This document shows, piece by piece, positions 1 through 8,871 of a stretch of DNA of 64,000 bases. A program made the translations under genes and the position numbers. The DNA comes from Burkholderia diffusa. GTDB taxonomy: Bacteria; Pseudomonadota; Gammaproteobacteria; Burkholderiales; Burkholderiaceae. The notes under the pieces are model-generated. The model made no database searches and was not told the DNA's origin. It worked only from the letters and a program-made list of their open reading frames with translations. The DNA lies in contig NZ_CABVPN010000006.1 in the NCBI RefSeq assembly GCF_902499115.1, forward strand, positions 1 to 64,000. The letters are read 5' to 3'. The stretch's first letter is position 1, and the number at the start of each line of letters is the position of its first letter.

Positions 1-77
1 CGTCCGCTTGATCCCTTGCTCCATTTGGCACCTCTTCGTTTCGGCGAAAAAGTGTCAACCTATTTCAGGACGGGTCA
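1..77 (-). mobile_element. IS3-family insertion sequence, left end (partial)
   Basis: Read on the minus strand, this stretch starts at base 77 with TGACCCGTCCTGAAATAGG, which resembles the terminal repeat of an IS3-family element. A start codon at 24-22 follows a GAGGTG ribosome site and opens a frame MEQGIKRT that leaves the window. That peptide matches the usual beginning of an IS3-family OrfA (family style MxxxxKRTQRDY). Only about 77 bases are inside the window, so the element cannot be judged intact or broken. It sits just downstream of the tRNA-Leu terminator. The call rests on recognised terminal sequence and the peptide start. Confidence 0.6.
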
Positions 78-80
78 CTG

Positions 81-116
81 AAAAAGAAAAAGGCCGGCTA
101 AAAGCCGGCCTTTCTT
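81..116 (-). terminator. Rho-independent terminator of tRNA-Leu copy 1
   Basis: A seven-base-pair stem GGCCGGC/GCCGGCC (92-98 with 104-110) is followed on the minus strand by a T-rich tract. It lies immediately after the tRNA-Leu gene at 124-210. A very similar hairpin follows the second tRNA-Leu copy. Confidence 0.75.
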
Positions 117-123
117 AAATAAG

Positions 124-210
124 TGGTGCCCAGGAGAGGACTCGAACCTCCACGGTGTTGCCACCGCTAGGACCTGAACCTAGTGCGTCTACCAATTCCG
201 CCACCTGGGC
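124..210 (-). tRNA. tRNA-Leu (anticodon CAG), copy 1
   Basis: The 87-nt class II tRNA has an encoded CCA end (TGG at 124-126 on plus). The acceptor stem GCCCAGG pairs with CCTGGGC. The anticodon loop TTCAGGT gives CAG, which reads the CUG codon, the commonest Leu codon expected in this high-GC genome. A long variable arm is present. The gene is identical to the second copy at 1245-1331. Confidence 0.97.
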
Positions 211-241
211 ACGTTTCGCTTGCTGCGATGCGAAGACCGCT

Positions 242-269
242 ATTTTAGCGTGTCTCGAGAGTCTGTCAA
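242..269 (-). promoter_or_regulatory. Sigma-70 promoter of tRNA-Leu copy 1
   Basis: On the minus strand TTGACA (269-264) is separated by 16 bases from TAAAAT (247-242), about 30 bases upstream of the mature tRNA 5' end. The near-consensus hexamers suit a stable RNA gene. Confidence 0.7.
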
Positions 270-323
270 TACAATTCGAGCGACGGCGATAAAAATTCCT
301 TCGCCCGTCGCATGGTCGGAGCA

Positions 324-1062
324 TCACGCGCCGAGCGGAACTGCACGCTTTGCAGCGAAATTCCAGCGCAGCGATTCAGCCGTGTCGCCGCGGGCAGGCA
401 ACGAAGCTACTGCGCGGAACGTATCGGCGATGTTCTGCTGCTCGCCGAAGTTCTGAGAGGCTGCGGAATTCGCACGTCGGGATTCGCGTCGACCGATGCG
501 ACGTACGGATCCCGCGTGATCCATGCATCGACGCTGCCGCGTTCGAACGTTGCGCGGCCGTCCGCCGGCGTCAGGTAGTGGATTGCCGCGTCGTTGGGGG
601 CAAGCTTTGCGTGTGCGCCGGCGGCAAGCACCCGGTAGCGGCTTCCGACAGCTTTCGTGACGGCGATCCGCTTGCTCTTGAGATCGGCCAAGCGTGGGCA
701 GCGCGCTGTCGCGTTTGGCGATGATGGCCTGCGCTTTCGGTGACGGCGCTTGCTGCGCGACGTACACGAAGACGAAGCGCGCATGCGCGGCTTGCGCGAA
801 GACGGGAGCCGTGTCGGGCACGTCGGCGCTGAAATCGACTGCGCCGACGTTGAGCGGTTCGGTCAGTGGCAAGCCGCTTGCGAATTCATGGCACGACACG
901 CGCAGGCCGAGCGGCGCGAGCGACTGCTCGAGCGTGCCGCGCGTCTTGAGCGTCGACGATTTTTGATGTCCGATGCGCAGCGTGGACGGGGTGTTCTCGG
1001 CGTGCGCCGGGATGCGGGCCCGGCATCGCGCGTGCGAACGCGCGGCGATTCATCGAAGTCAT
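324..1062 (-). pseudogene. Decayed ABC transporter substrate-binding protein (SsuA-like)
   Basis: Pieces of one protein lie in successive minus-strand frames. MNRRAFAR starts near 1060, STLRIGHQK lies near 980, and GAVDFSADVPDTAPVFAQA and FVFVYVAQQAPSPKAQAI follow. Then KRIAVTKAVGS and LTPADGRATFERGSVDAWI (about 400-690) appear in another frame. These match the order of an aliphatic-sulfonate/taurine-type periplasmic binding protein. At least two frame changes break the reading frame, and the C-terminal third is unrecognisable or short. The remnant lies exactly between two identical tRNA-Leu genes. Family assignment is by motif recognition; the number and position of frameshifts are approximate. 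Confidence 0.65.
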
Positions 1063-1204
1063 AAGCCGTGCTCTCGCTGGATTCATTGAAAGCAAGGCGG
1101 CCGACGTACCAGCGGGGAGGGCAATCGATAACCGATCAATGCTGCTATCGATCGGTGCGATGGGCATATGGCGCGGCCAGCGCGCGTAATGCAAGGCTTG
1201 AAAT

Positions 1205-1234
1205 GAAAAAAGGCCGGCATGAAGCCGACCTTTT
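1205..1234 (-). terminator. Terminator of tRNA-Leu copy 2
   Basis: The stem GGCCGGC (1212-1218) pairs with GCCGACC (1224-1230) through one G-U pair. On the minus strand a run of T follows. It lies directly downstream of the second tRNA-Leu and resembles the terminator of copy 1. Confidence 0.7.
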
Positions 1235-1244
1235 CAAAAACAGA

Positions 1245-1331
1245 TGGTGCCCAGGAGAGGACTCGAACCTCCACGGTGTTGCCACCGCTAGGACCTGAAC
1301 CTAGTGCGTCTACCAATTCCGCCACCTGGGC
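1245..1331 (-). tRNA. tRNA-Leu (anticodon CAG), copy 2
   Basis: This is identical over all 87 bases to the copy at 124-210, with the same CAG anticodon and encoded CCA. The bases just 5' of the gene (ACGTTT on plus) also match, which suggests a tandem duplication with sequence kept uniform by gene conversion. Confidence 0.97.
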
Positions 1332-1367
1332 ACGTTTTGCAGTAGCTGCTTGCTGCAAAGAAGTGAA

Positions 1368-1395
1368 ATTATAGCGCCCCAATTAATTGTGTCAA
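1368..1395 (-). promoter_or_regulatory. Consensus sigma-70 promoter of tRNA-Leu copy 2
   Basis: On the minus strand a perfect TTGACA (1395-1390) and a perfect TATAAT (1373-1368) are separated by 16 bases. This is stronger than the promoter of copy 1. Confidence 0.8.
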
Positions 1396-1580
1396 CATTT
1401 TTTTGCAATGCACTGCAAACCCGCCGCTGCGGCGCCTGCACGCGGCATTCGCGTCTTTTGGCAACACAGGCGGGTGATAGAATGATCCGCCGCCGTCACT
1501 ATAGAACTGTCTGACGGACACTTCTATGTTGATGCCGTGCACCATCAGTCAACGCAACGAGAACAATCATCGACAAACCC

Positions 1581-4034
1581 TTGAGCAAATATCCGTACCC
1601 CATTCCGAGCCGTGAAGAAATTCTCGGCGTGCTGCGTACGAGCGACGCGCCGCTGGCAGCCAACGACATCGCCGAAGCGTTGTCGATCAAACGCCAGGAA
1701 CGCGAAGGGTTCTTCCGGCGTGTCGCCGCGATGGAACGCGACGGCCAGATCCGCCTCGACAAGCGCGGCCACTATCAGCTCACCCATCCGTCGAATTTCG
1801 TCGCCGGCCGCGTGCAGGGGCATCGCGACGGCTACGGGTTCGTGATCCGCGACGACGGCCAGGACGACCTGTTCTTGCCGAACGGCGAAATGCAAAAGGT
1901 CATGCACAACGACCGCGTGCTCGCGCGGATCGTCGGCTACGATCGCCGCGGCCGTCCGGAAGGCCATGTCGTCGAAGTGACCGAGCGCGCGAACAAGCGC
2001 GTGATCGGCCGCCTGCTCAACGAGAACGGCGCGCTGATCGTCGCACCCGAAGACAAGCGCATCGGCCACGACATCCTGATCACGCAGAACGTGAAGAAGG
2101 CGAAGGTCGGGCAGGTCGTCGTCGTCGAACTGACCGATTTCCCGAGCCGCCATTCGCAACCGCTCGGCCGCGTCGTAGAAGTGCTCGGCGACATCGACGA
2201 TCCAGGCATGGAAATCGAGATCGCCGTGCGCAAATACGGCGTGCCGCACGAATTCGGCCAGCGGGCGCTCGACGATGCCGCCGCGCTGCCCGACGCGGTC
2301 CGTCCGGCCGACCTGCGCTTCCGCGTCGATTTGCGCGACGTGCCGCTCGTGACGATCGACGGCGAGGACGCCCGCGACTTCGACGATGCCGTCTACTGCG
2401 AGCCGACCAAGGTCGGGCGCGGCGACGGCTACCGCCTGATCGTCGCGATCGCCGACGTGTCGCACTACGTGCAGCCGGGCAGCGGCCTCGACGCCGACGC
2501 GCTGGAGCGCAGCACGTCGGTCTATTTCCCGCGCCGCGTGATCCCGATGCTGCCGGAGAAGCTGTCGAACGGGCTGTGCTCGCTGAATCCGCAGGTCGAC
2601 CGCTGCGTGCTCGTGTGCGACATGGTGATTACTGCGCGCGGCGAGATCAAGGCGTACCAGTTCTATCCGGCGGTCATCCATTCGGCCGCGCGCCTGACGT
2701 ACACCGAAGTCGCGGCCGTGCTGTCGAACACGAAGGGGCCGGAGGCCGCGCGCCGCGCGGACCTGCTGCCGCACCTGCAGGATCTGTACGGCGTCTACAA
2801 GTCGCTGTTCGCCGCACGCCAGAAGCGCGGCGCGATCGACTTCGACACGACCGAGACGTACATCGTCTGCAACTCGCAGGGCAAGATCGAACAGATCGTG
2901 CCGCGTCAGCGCAACGATGCGCACAAGCTGATCGAGGAATGCATGCTGGCCGCGAACGTCTGCGCGGCCGATTTCCTTAAGCGCAACAAGCATGCGGGCC
3001 TGTACCGCGTGCACGCGGGGCCGACGCCGGAAAAGCTCGAGAACCTGCGCGCGTTCCTGCGCGGCATGGGCCTGTCGCTCGGCGGCGGCGAGAAGCCGCA
3101 TGCGAGCGACTATGCGGCGCTGATGGCGCAGATTCGCGACCGGCCCGACGCGCAGATGCTGCAGCCGATGCTGCTGCGCTCGATGCAGCAGGCCGTCTAC
3201 AGCCCGGACAACATCGGCCACTTCGGTCTCGCGTATGAGGCGTACGCGCACTTCACGAGCCCGATCCGCCGCTATCCCGACCTGCTCACGCACCGCGCGA
3301 TCTACGCGATCCTGTCGGGCAAGAAGTACACGCCGAAGGCACCGGACGGCTTCGAGCTGAACACCGCGCTGTCGCCACGCGCCCGCGCGATGCAGCAGGC
3401 CGACGACGAAGCGCGCGGCCGTTCGCGCGTGAACACCGCGATCTGGGAAGAGCTCGGCCTGCATTGCTCGGCGAACGAGCGGCGTGCCGACGAAGCGTCG
3501 CGCGACGTCGAGGCCTGGCTCAAGTGCTACTTCATGCGCGACAAGCTCGGCGAGGAATACGGCGGGATGGTGAACGGCGTCACGTCGTTCGGCATCTTCG
3601 TGCAGCTTGACACGCTGTTCATCGAAGGGCTCGTGCACGTCACGGAACTCGGCTCGGACTACTTCCAGTACGACGAGATCAAGAACGAGCTGCGCGGCGA
3701 GCGCACGGGCATCCGTTATCGCCTGTCGGATCGCGTGCGCGTGCAGGTGAGCCGCGTCGATCTCGATGCGCGCAAGATCGACTTCCGCCTCGTGCGCGAC
3801 ACGCCGGTGAAGGCGCCGCGTCCCGCATCGGCGCCGGTTGCTGTCGGCAACGGCAACGATCGCGGCGGCCCGCGCGTGCGCTCGTTGCCGCCGGTGGAGG
3901 AAGCCGCGCCGCGTCGCAAGCGGACGGCCAGCGCACCGGCCGCCGCGGTAAACGACACGCGTGCGGCGAAGAAGAAGGGCGGCGTGGCGGCGAAGACGGC
4001 CGCGAAGAAGGTACACGCCCGCAAAAAGTATTGA
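1581..4034 (+). CDS. rnr: Ribonuclease R (VacB)
   Basis: This 817-aa 3'-5' exoribonuclease degrades structured mRNA and rRNA and takes part in RNA quality control. An N-terminal winged-helix segment (about 10-60) comes first, then cold-shock domains. The RNB catalytic core carries the acidic motif DGEDARDFDDA near residue 260. An S1 domain (about 655-735) and a Lys/Ala-rich basic tail (AAKKKGG, HARKKY) follow, typical of RNase R and not of RNase II. The start is TTG at 1581, chosen because MSKYPYPIPSREEIL is the family start. rlmB follows 151 bases downstream on the same strand, the arrangement known from enterobacteria (rnr-rlmB). An 835-codon open frame antisense to it is a GC-skew artefact. 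Confidence 0.96.
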   Translation: MSKYPYPIPSREEILGVLRTSDAPLAANDIAEALSIKRQEREGFFRRVAAMERDGQIRLDKRGHYQLTHPSNFVAGRVQGHRDGYGFVIRDDGQDDLFLPNGEMQKVMHNDRVLARIVGYDRRGRPEGHVVEVTERANKRVIGRLLNENGALIVAPEDKRIGHDILITQNVKKAKVGQVVVVELTDFPSRHSQPLGRVVEVLGDIDDPGMEIEIAVRKYGVPHEFGQRALDDAAALPDAVRPADLRFRVDLRDVPLVTIDGEDARDFDDAVYCEPTKVGRGDGYRLIVAIADVSHYVQPGSGLDADALERSTSVYFPRRVIPMLPEKLSNGLCSLNPQVDRCVLVCDMVITARGEIKAYQFYPAVIHSAARLTYTEVAAVLSNTKGPEAARRADLLPHLQDLYGVYKSLFAARQKRGAIDFDTTETYIVCNSQGKIEQIVPRQRNDAHKLIEECMLAANVCAADFLKRNKHAGLYRVHAGPTPEKLENLRAFLRGMGLSLGGGEKPHASDYAALMAQIRDRPDAQMLQPMLLRSMQQAVYSPDNIGHFGLAYEAYAHFTSPIRRYPDLLTHRAIYAILSGKKYTPKAPDGFELNTALSPRARAMQQADDEARGRSRVNTAIWEELGLHCSANERRADEASRDVEAWLKCYFMRDKLGEEYGGMVNGVTSFGIFVQLDTLFIEGLVHVTELGSDYFQYDEIKNELRGERTGIRYRLSDRVRVQVSRVDLDARKIDFRLVRDTPVKAPRPASAPVAVGNGNDRGGPRVRSLPPVEEAAPRRKRTASAPAAAVNDTRAAKKKGGVAAKTAAKKVHARKKY

Positions 4035-4185
4035 GCGTTTGGGGCAGCGCACGCGCGTGCCCCTGCAGTATCGAGAGACGCCGCGTTCTACCGGTCACCG
4101 GCCGGCAACGCGGCGCTTTCCTTTTCCATGGATCGCGGCTGCGCCCATCGCGCGGCCGCACGTTTGATCGAAGGTTGTTCCAGTC

Positions 4186-4929
4186 ATGTCACGTCTGAAG
4201 GTTCTTTACGGTTTTCATGCGGTGACCGCACGTTTGCGGCACGATGCGTCGACGGTTGCGGAGGTGCTGTACGACCAGACGCGCCGCGACCGCCGCATGC
4301 AGGACTTCCTGCACGCCGCGAAAGAAGCGGGCGTGCGGCTGATCGCAGCCGATGAAACCCGCCTGTGGGGTCTCGCGCATACCGAGCGCCACCAGGGCGT
4401 CGTCGCGCGCGTCGAGGACGTTCCGCTCGCTCAGAACCTGTCCGAACTGCTCGACGGCATCCAGGGTCCGGCGCTGCTGCTGGTGCTCGACGGCGTCACC
4501 GATCCGCACAACCTCGGCGCATGCCTGCGTGTCGCCGATGCGGCCGGTGCGCATGCGGTGATCGCCCCGCGTGACCGCGCGGTCGGCCTGAACGCGACCG
4601 CGGCGAAGGTCGCGAGCGGCGCGGCCGACACGGTGCCGTACATCACGGTCACGAACCTCGCCCGCGCGCTGCGCGAGCTGAAGGAGGCCGGCGTGTGGAT
4701 CATCGGCACGTCGGACGAGGCGCCGGGGACGCTGTACGACACGAAGCTCGATGGTCCTGTCGCCATCGTCATGGGTGCGGAGGGCGAAGGCATGCGTCGG
4801 CTCACGCGCGACACCTGCGACGAAGTGATGAGTATCCCGATGGCCGGCAGCGTCGAAAGCCTGAACGTGTCGGTCGCGAGCGGCGTGTGCCTTTACGAAG
4901 CGGTGCGGCAGCGGCGCGTGAAGGGCTGA
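4186..4929 (+). CDS. rlmB: 23S rRNA (guanosine-2'-O-)-methyltransferase RlmB
   Basis: This 247-aa SpoU-family enzyme methylates the 2'-OH of G2251 in the 23S rRNA P loop. The N-terminal substrate-binding domain (LYGFHAVTARL) is followed by the trefoil-knot SAM domain. SpoU motifs are visible: VLDGVTDPHNLGACLR near 100-115, GAEGEGMRRL near 198 and IPMAGSVESLNVSVA near 220. Length is normal for the family. It is probably cotranscribed with rnr. Confidence 0.95.
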   Translation: MSRLKVLYGFHAVTARLRHDASTVAEVLYDQTRRDRRMQDFLHAAKEAGVRLIAADETRLWGLAHTERHQGVVARVEDVPLAQNLSELLDGIQGPALLLVLDGVTDPHNLGACLRVADAAGAHAVIAPRDRAVGLNATAAKVASGAADTVPYITVTNLARALRELKEAGVWIIGTSDEAPGTLYDTKLDGPVAIVMGAEGEGMRRLTRDTCDEVMSIPMAGSVESLNVSVASGVCLYEAVRQRRVKG

Positions 4930-5046
4930 TACACGGGCTGATATACGGGCTGACCCACGCGGCCTCGCGCGATGCGCGGGCCGTTACGCCCCGAACGACG
5001 CGTGCCGCGATTGCGCGCGGCACGCGGCTCCCGGAACTCGCGGACC

Positions 5047-5919
5047 ATGACCCTGTTTCGCCTCGGCGCATTGTGCGCCATCCTCGGCCTGCTGGCCGCC
5101 TGTACATCGCCGTCGCTGGTCGAGCGCGGTGCCTACTACGCCGATACGAGCCTGCATGCGCGCGGCGCCGATTCGCGGATCCGCTTTCTCGTGATGCATT
5201 ACACCGAAAGCGACGAAGCGAGATCGCTGAGCACGCTGACGGGCGATTCAGTCAGCGCGCACTACGTCGTGCCGCCGCAACCACGCGTCGAACACGGGAT
5301 GCCAGTCGTCTACCAGCTCGTTCCCGAATCGAAACGCGCATGGCATGCGGGTATCAGCGAATGGCAGGGCACGACCGAGCTCAACGCGGCGTCGATCGGC
5401 ATCGAGAACGTGAACCGCGGCCCGCTCGATCCGCAAGACCGCACGTGGCAGCCGTATCCGCCCGAACAGGTCGATGCGCTGATCCGCCTGTCGAAGGACA
5501 TCGTCGCGCGCTACGGAATTTTGCCGACGCGCGTGGTCGGGCACAGCGACATCGCGCCACAACGCAAGATCGATCCGGGGCCGCTGTTCCCGTGGCACGC
5601 GCTTGCGCAAGCCGGCGTCGGCGCGTGGCCGGACGACGCGACCGTAGCCGCGCGGCTAGGCGGTCGTGATCCGCACGCGCTCGTCGACGTGCGGGAATTG
5701 CAGCTGAAGCTTGCACGCTACGGCTATGACGTGCCAACCGACGGCGTGCTCGACGCGCGCACGCAACGCGTATTCTCGGCGTTTCAGATGCATTTCCGGC
5801 CATCCGACTATGCGGGCAACCCGGACGCCGGGACCGATGCGATCGCGCAAGCGCTGCTCGACAAGTATTTCCCCGCCACGCCACCTGCGGAGGACGGTGC
5901 CGCAACGGGCGCGCCCTGA
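5047..5919 (+). CDS. N-acetylmuramoyl-L-alanine amidase, lipoprotein (AmiD-like)
   Basis: The start is ATG 5047, because MTLFRLGALCAILGLLAAC is a complete lipoprotein signal with lipobox LAAC (Cys19); a longer upstream frame lacks this. The 290-aa product has an Amidase_2 fold with zinc-ligand motifs VMHYTES (about 56) and GHSDIAPQRKIDPG (about 165-178). A peptidoglycan-binding helix bundle follows (ELQLKLARYGYDVPTDGVLD, about 218-237). It is expected to be anchored in the outer membrane and to cut anhydromuropeptides or murein, as E. coli AmiD does. It is not the cytoplasmic AmpD, which has no lipobox. Confidence 0.88.
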   Translation: MTLFRLGALCAILGLLAACTSPSLVERGAYYADTSLHARGADSRIRFLVMHYTESDEARSLSTLTGDSVSAHYVVPPQPRVEHGMPVVYQLVPESKRAWHAGISEWQGTTELNAASIGIENVNRGPLDPQDRTWQPYPPEQVDALIRLSKDIVARYGILPTRVVGHSDIAPQRKIDPGPLFPWHALAQAGVGAWPDDATVAARLGGRDPHALVDVRELQLKLARYGYDVPTDGVLDARTQRVFSAFQMHFRPSDYAGNPDAGTDAIAQALLDKYFPATPPAEDGAATGAP

Positions 5920-6026
5920 CGATCGATCAGCGCGCGAGGTGCCGCAACGCACACCGAAAAAGCCCGGGCCGTCATCCGAGTCCGGTAAACTGCCGGTTTT
6001 CCGCAATCCCGCTGTATTCCCACCCC

Positions 6027-6719
6027 ATGACTCAAGACGAACTCAAACGCCTGGTCGGCCAGGCAGCCGCCGATTATGTGATCCAGAACGTGCCGGAAGG
6101 CGCCGTGATCGGCGTCGGCACCGGCTCGACCGCCAACTGCTTCATCGACGCGCTCGCGGCCGTCAAATCGCGCTACCGCGGCGCCGTGTCGAGTTCCATC
6201 GCGACGACCGAACGCCTCAAATCGCACGGCATCAAGGTGTTCGACCTGAACGAGGTCGAATCGCTGCAGGTGTACGTCGACGGTGCCGACGAGATCGACG
6301 CAAGCGGCGCAATGATCAAGGGCGGCGGCGGTGCGCTGACGCGCGAGAAGATCGTCGCGTCGGTGGCCGATACGTTCGTCTGCATCGCGGATGGCAGCAA
6401 GCGCGTGCCGGTGCTCGGCGCATTCCCGCTGCCGATCGAGGTCGTGCCGATGGCGCGCACGGCGATCGGCCGGCGCTTGGCCGCGCTGGGCGGCGTGCCG
6501 GTGTTGCGCGTGACGAAGGACGGCACGCCGTACATCACCGACAACGGCAACGAAATCATCGACGTGAAGGGGCTGCAGATCACCGATCCGCGCGGTTTCG
6601 AAGCGCAGGTGAACGCATGGCCGGGCGTCGTGACGGTCGGCCTGTTCGCCGAGCGCGGCGCGAATCTGTGCCTGCTCGGCACGGCAAACGGCGTTGAAAC
6701 GATCGCTTATCCCGATTAA
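6027..6719 (+). CDS. rpiA: Ribose-5-phosphate isomerase A
   Basis: The 230-aa enzyme interconverts ribose-5-phosphate and ribulose-5-phosphate in the pentose phosphate pathway. Family signatures are GVGTGSTANCFIDAL (about 31-45), the phosphate and active-site loop DGADEIDASGAMIKGGGGAL (about 85-104) and the catalytic region REK just after it. It stands alone, with a strong terminator about 70 bases after the stop. Confidence 0.96.
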   Translation: MTQDELKRLVGQAAADYVIQNVPEGAVIGVGTGSTANCFIDALAAVKSRYRGAVSSSIATTERLKSHGIKVFDLNEVESLQVYVDGADEIDASGAMIKGGGGALTREKIVASVADTFVCIADGSKRVPVLGAFPLPIEVVPMARTAIGRRLAALGGVPVLRVTKDGTPYITDNGNEIIDVKGLQITDPRGFEAQVNAWPGVVTVGLFAERGANLCLLGTANGVETIAYPD

Positions 6720-6790
6720 TCGAAACTGAATGAGAAGCAGTCCGTAATGGCGTCAGGATGCCGTAATGGATTGCATGTTTAAATTCGACG

Positions 6791-6835
6791 GAAAGCCCGG
6801 CCCGGCAAGCGCAGCGCGCTTTCCGGGCTTTTTTT
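6791..6835 (+). terminator. Intrinsic terminator after rpiA
   Basis: AAAGCCCGG (6792-6800) pairs with CCGGGCTTT (6823-6831), with an inner GC-rich pairing, and runs into a T tract. It closes the rpiA transcript. Confidence 0.8.
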
Positions 6836-6919
6836 GAAGCCTTATAAATCACCACATCAGAAAGAGGGATAACCCTGTCAGGTGTTTACCAGATAGCGAA
6901 ATATCCCCGAACTCATCAA

Positions 6920-6934
6920 CTTATAGATCATAAG
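6920..6934 (+). promoter_or_regulatory. Inverted repeat CTTAT-N5-ATAAG, putative GntR operator
   Basis: CTTATAGATCATAAG is a perfect 5-5-5 inverted repeat 68 bases upstream of the GntR-family gene at 7003. Position and symmetry suit an autoregulatory operator. The link to the regulator is inferred. Confidence 0.45.
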
Positions 6935-7002
6935 AACAGTAGTAACCAGGGCCGGCGGAACTGCGGAGCAGGTGTTCGCAAATCGACGCACGGGGAGGTG
7001 TC

Positions 7003-7719
7003 ATGGAGCAGGGCAAAGACCGGTCACTGGTCGCCAAAGTGATGGATGGGCTTGTCTCGGGTATCGTCGAGGACAAGTACGGCGGCATCTTGCCGCCGCA
7101 GGACGTGCTGTCGAAAGAGTTCGACGTGAGCCGTACGGTGATGCGCGAAGCATTGTCGATGTTGCTTGCGCGCGACATGCTCGACGTGCGTCCGAAAGTC
7201 GGTACGCGCGTTCGACCGATGCGCGACTGGCGCATGATCGATGAAGACGTGGTGAGCTGGCGGTTCCGTGCAAAGCCGGATCCGCAGTTCATGCGCGACG
7301 TCATCGAATTCAGGATGCTGATCGAACCGCGCGCGACCGCGCAGGCGGCCGTTCGTGCGACGGCGGTCGACATCGCGGGCATTCGTGAGGCATTCGAAGC
7401 GTTCAAGGTGTTGCAGCCGGGCGACCCTGGATACGACACGGCGGACGAACTGCTGCACACGCGGATCGTTCAGGCGAGCGGCAACCAGTTTTTCCAGCAG
7501 ATGGCGGCCATCGTGCGCGGCGCGGTTCGCCTTGTGAATCCGCGCGTTGCGCAGAAGGAGGGGGCACACGACGTAGCGGTGAAGGCGCATGCGCGCGTCG
7601 TCGATGCGATCGAACGCCGCGACCCGCGCGAAGCCGAAGCGGCTTCGCTCGCGTTGATCGATTTCAGCGCCGACGAGATTTCGCGCGATTTCTCCGTCGA
7701 CGTACCCGTGCGCGCCTGA
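7003..7719 (+). CDS. GntR-family (FadR subfamily) transcriptional regulator
   Basis: The 238-aa protein has an N-terminal winged helix (about 10-75; GGILPPQDVLSKEFDVSRTV then MREAL). It is followed by an all-helical FCD ligand domain whose metal and acid-binding positions are suggested by ELLHTRI (about 152) and AVKAHARVVDAI (about 195). It resembles DgoR/GntR regulators of sugar-acid catabolism. The start follows GGGGAGGTGTC, a strong ribosome site. No sugar-acid operon is adjacent; the next gene is an oxidoreductase about 100 bases on. The target is therefore unknown, apart from the likely self-operator upstream. Confidence 0.88.
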   Translation: MEQGKDRSLVAKVMDGLVSGIVEDKYGGILPPQDVLSKEFDVSRTVMREALSMLLARDMLDVRPKVGTRVRPMRDWRMIDEDVVSWRFRAKPDPQFMRDVIEFRMLIEPRATAQAAVRATAVDIAGIREAFEAFKVLQPGDPGYDTADELLHTRIVQASGNQFFQQMAAIVRGAVRLVNPRVAQKEGAHDVAVKAHARVVDAIERRDPREAEAASLALIDFSADEISRDFSVDVPVRA

Positions 7720-7820
7720 ATCGACACGCGTCGCTTATCCGTGCGCCGGCGAGCCGTTTATCATGACGGCCGACCGGCAGCGTGCCGGCCACCGTCATAC
7801 GACCGACACGGAAGATCCGG

Positions 7821-8807
7821 ATGAACGACCTCGACAACCGCCCGGTGCGCTTCGGCATCGTCGGCGCAGGCAGCATCGCACGCCGATTCGCGCAAAGCCT
7901 CGCTCACGTGCCGGGTGCCACGCTCGCCGGCGTATGGGCACGCCGCGCCGACGCGGCAACCGCCTTTTGCGACAGCTGCGGCGGCGCGCCTGCCGCCAGC
8001 CTCGACGCGCTCCTCGCGAGCGACATCGACGCGATCTATATCGCGACGCTCCACGACAGTCACGCGCACTACGCGCAAGCGGCGCTGGCCGCCGGCAAGG
8101 CCGTTCTGTGCGAAAAACCCGCGACACTTAACGCGACGCAACTCGACGCCGTGCTGGATGCGGCACGCGTTGCCGGACGGCTCTTCATGGAAGCGATGAA
8201 GCCGCCGTTCTTTCCGCTGTATCGTCAGTTGCGCGCGCACCTGCACGACGACCCGATCGGCGAAATCCGGCTCGTGCGCGCGGGCTGCGCGTCGTCGTCG
8301 GTGCCGGGCGACCATTCCGTCTATCGACTTGACCGCGCCGGCGGCGCGCTGCTCGACATCGGGATCTACGAAGCGTTTCTCGCGGTCGACTGGCTTGGCG
8401 AGGCAGTCGACGTGCAGACGCTCGGCCGCATCGGCGCCACGGGCGTCGACGTGTTCGCGAGCCTGAACAGCCGTCACGCGAACGGCGGCATCGCACAGCT
8501 CTTTTGCGGGCTCGACGTGATGGGACGCGGTGACGCGCTGATCGCCGCGGCAGGCGGGCACGTGACGATTCACGAGAAGTGGTGGAACCCCACGCGGGCG
8601 ACGATTCGCTATGCGGATGGGCGCACGGTCGAACTCGATGCGCCGATCGATGGCGGTGGCCTGAACTACGAGACCGCGCATTTCTGCGACCTGCTGCGCG
8701 CCGGCGAACTGGAGAGCCCGATCATGACGCACGACCATTCGCGGCGAATGATTGCGATGACCGACGCGGCACGCGCGGCGCTCGGCGTGCGCTATTCGGG
8801 CGAGTAG
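7821..8807 (+). CDS. Gfo/Idh/MocA-family NAD(P)-dependent oxidoreductase
   Basis: The 328-aa protein has an N-terminal Rossmann fold (FGIVGAGSIARRFAQSL, about 11-27). The family motif CEKPATLNA (about 98) includes the catalytic Lys, and a C-terminal alpha/beta substrate domain follows. The start at 7821 (MNDLDNRPVRFGIVG) fits the family; an in-frame ATG 39 bases earlier adds a poor leader. The substrate is probably a sugar or inositol derivative but cannot be read from the sequence. It lies downstream of the GntR regulator and may be in its regulon. Confidence 0.85.
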   Translation: MNDLDNRPVRFGIVGAGSIARRFAQSLAHVPGATLAGVWARRADAATAFCDSCGGAPAASLDALLASDIDAIYIATLHDSHAHYAQAALAAGKAVLCEKPATLNATQLDAVLDAARVAGRLFMEAMKPPFFPLYRQLRAHLHDDPIGEIRLVRAGCASSSVPGDHSVYRLDRAGGALLDIGIYEAFLAVDWLGEAVDVQTLGRIGATGVDVFASLNSRHANGGIAQLFCGLDVMGRGDALIAAAGGHVTIHEKWWNPTRATIRYADGRTVELDAPIDGGGLNYETAHFCDLLRAGELESPIMTHDHSRRMIAMTDAARAALGVRYSGE

Positions 8808-8871
8808 GCGGGAAGGAAGGGAAGGCGGCAGCCGGGCGCGCAATCGCGGCCCGGCGGGAGGTGTTTCGTGA

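Noticed and set aside
1545..4052. 835-codon open frame antisense to rnr
   Set aside because: It mirrors the RNase R gene, is rich in Arg/His/Asp as expected for GC-rich antisense, and has no recognisable domain.
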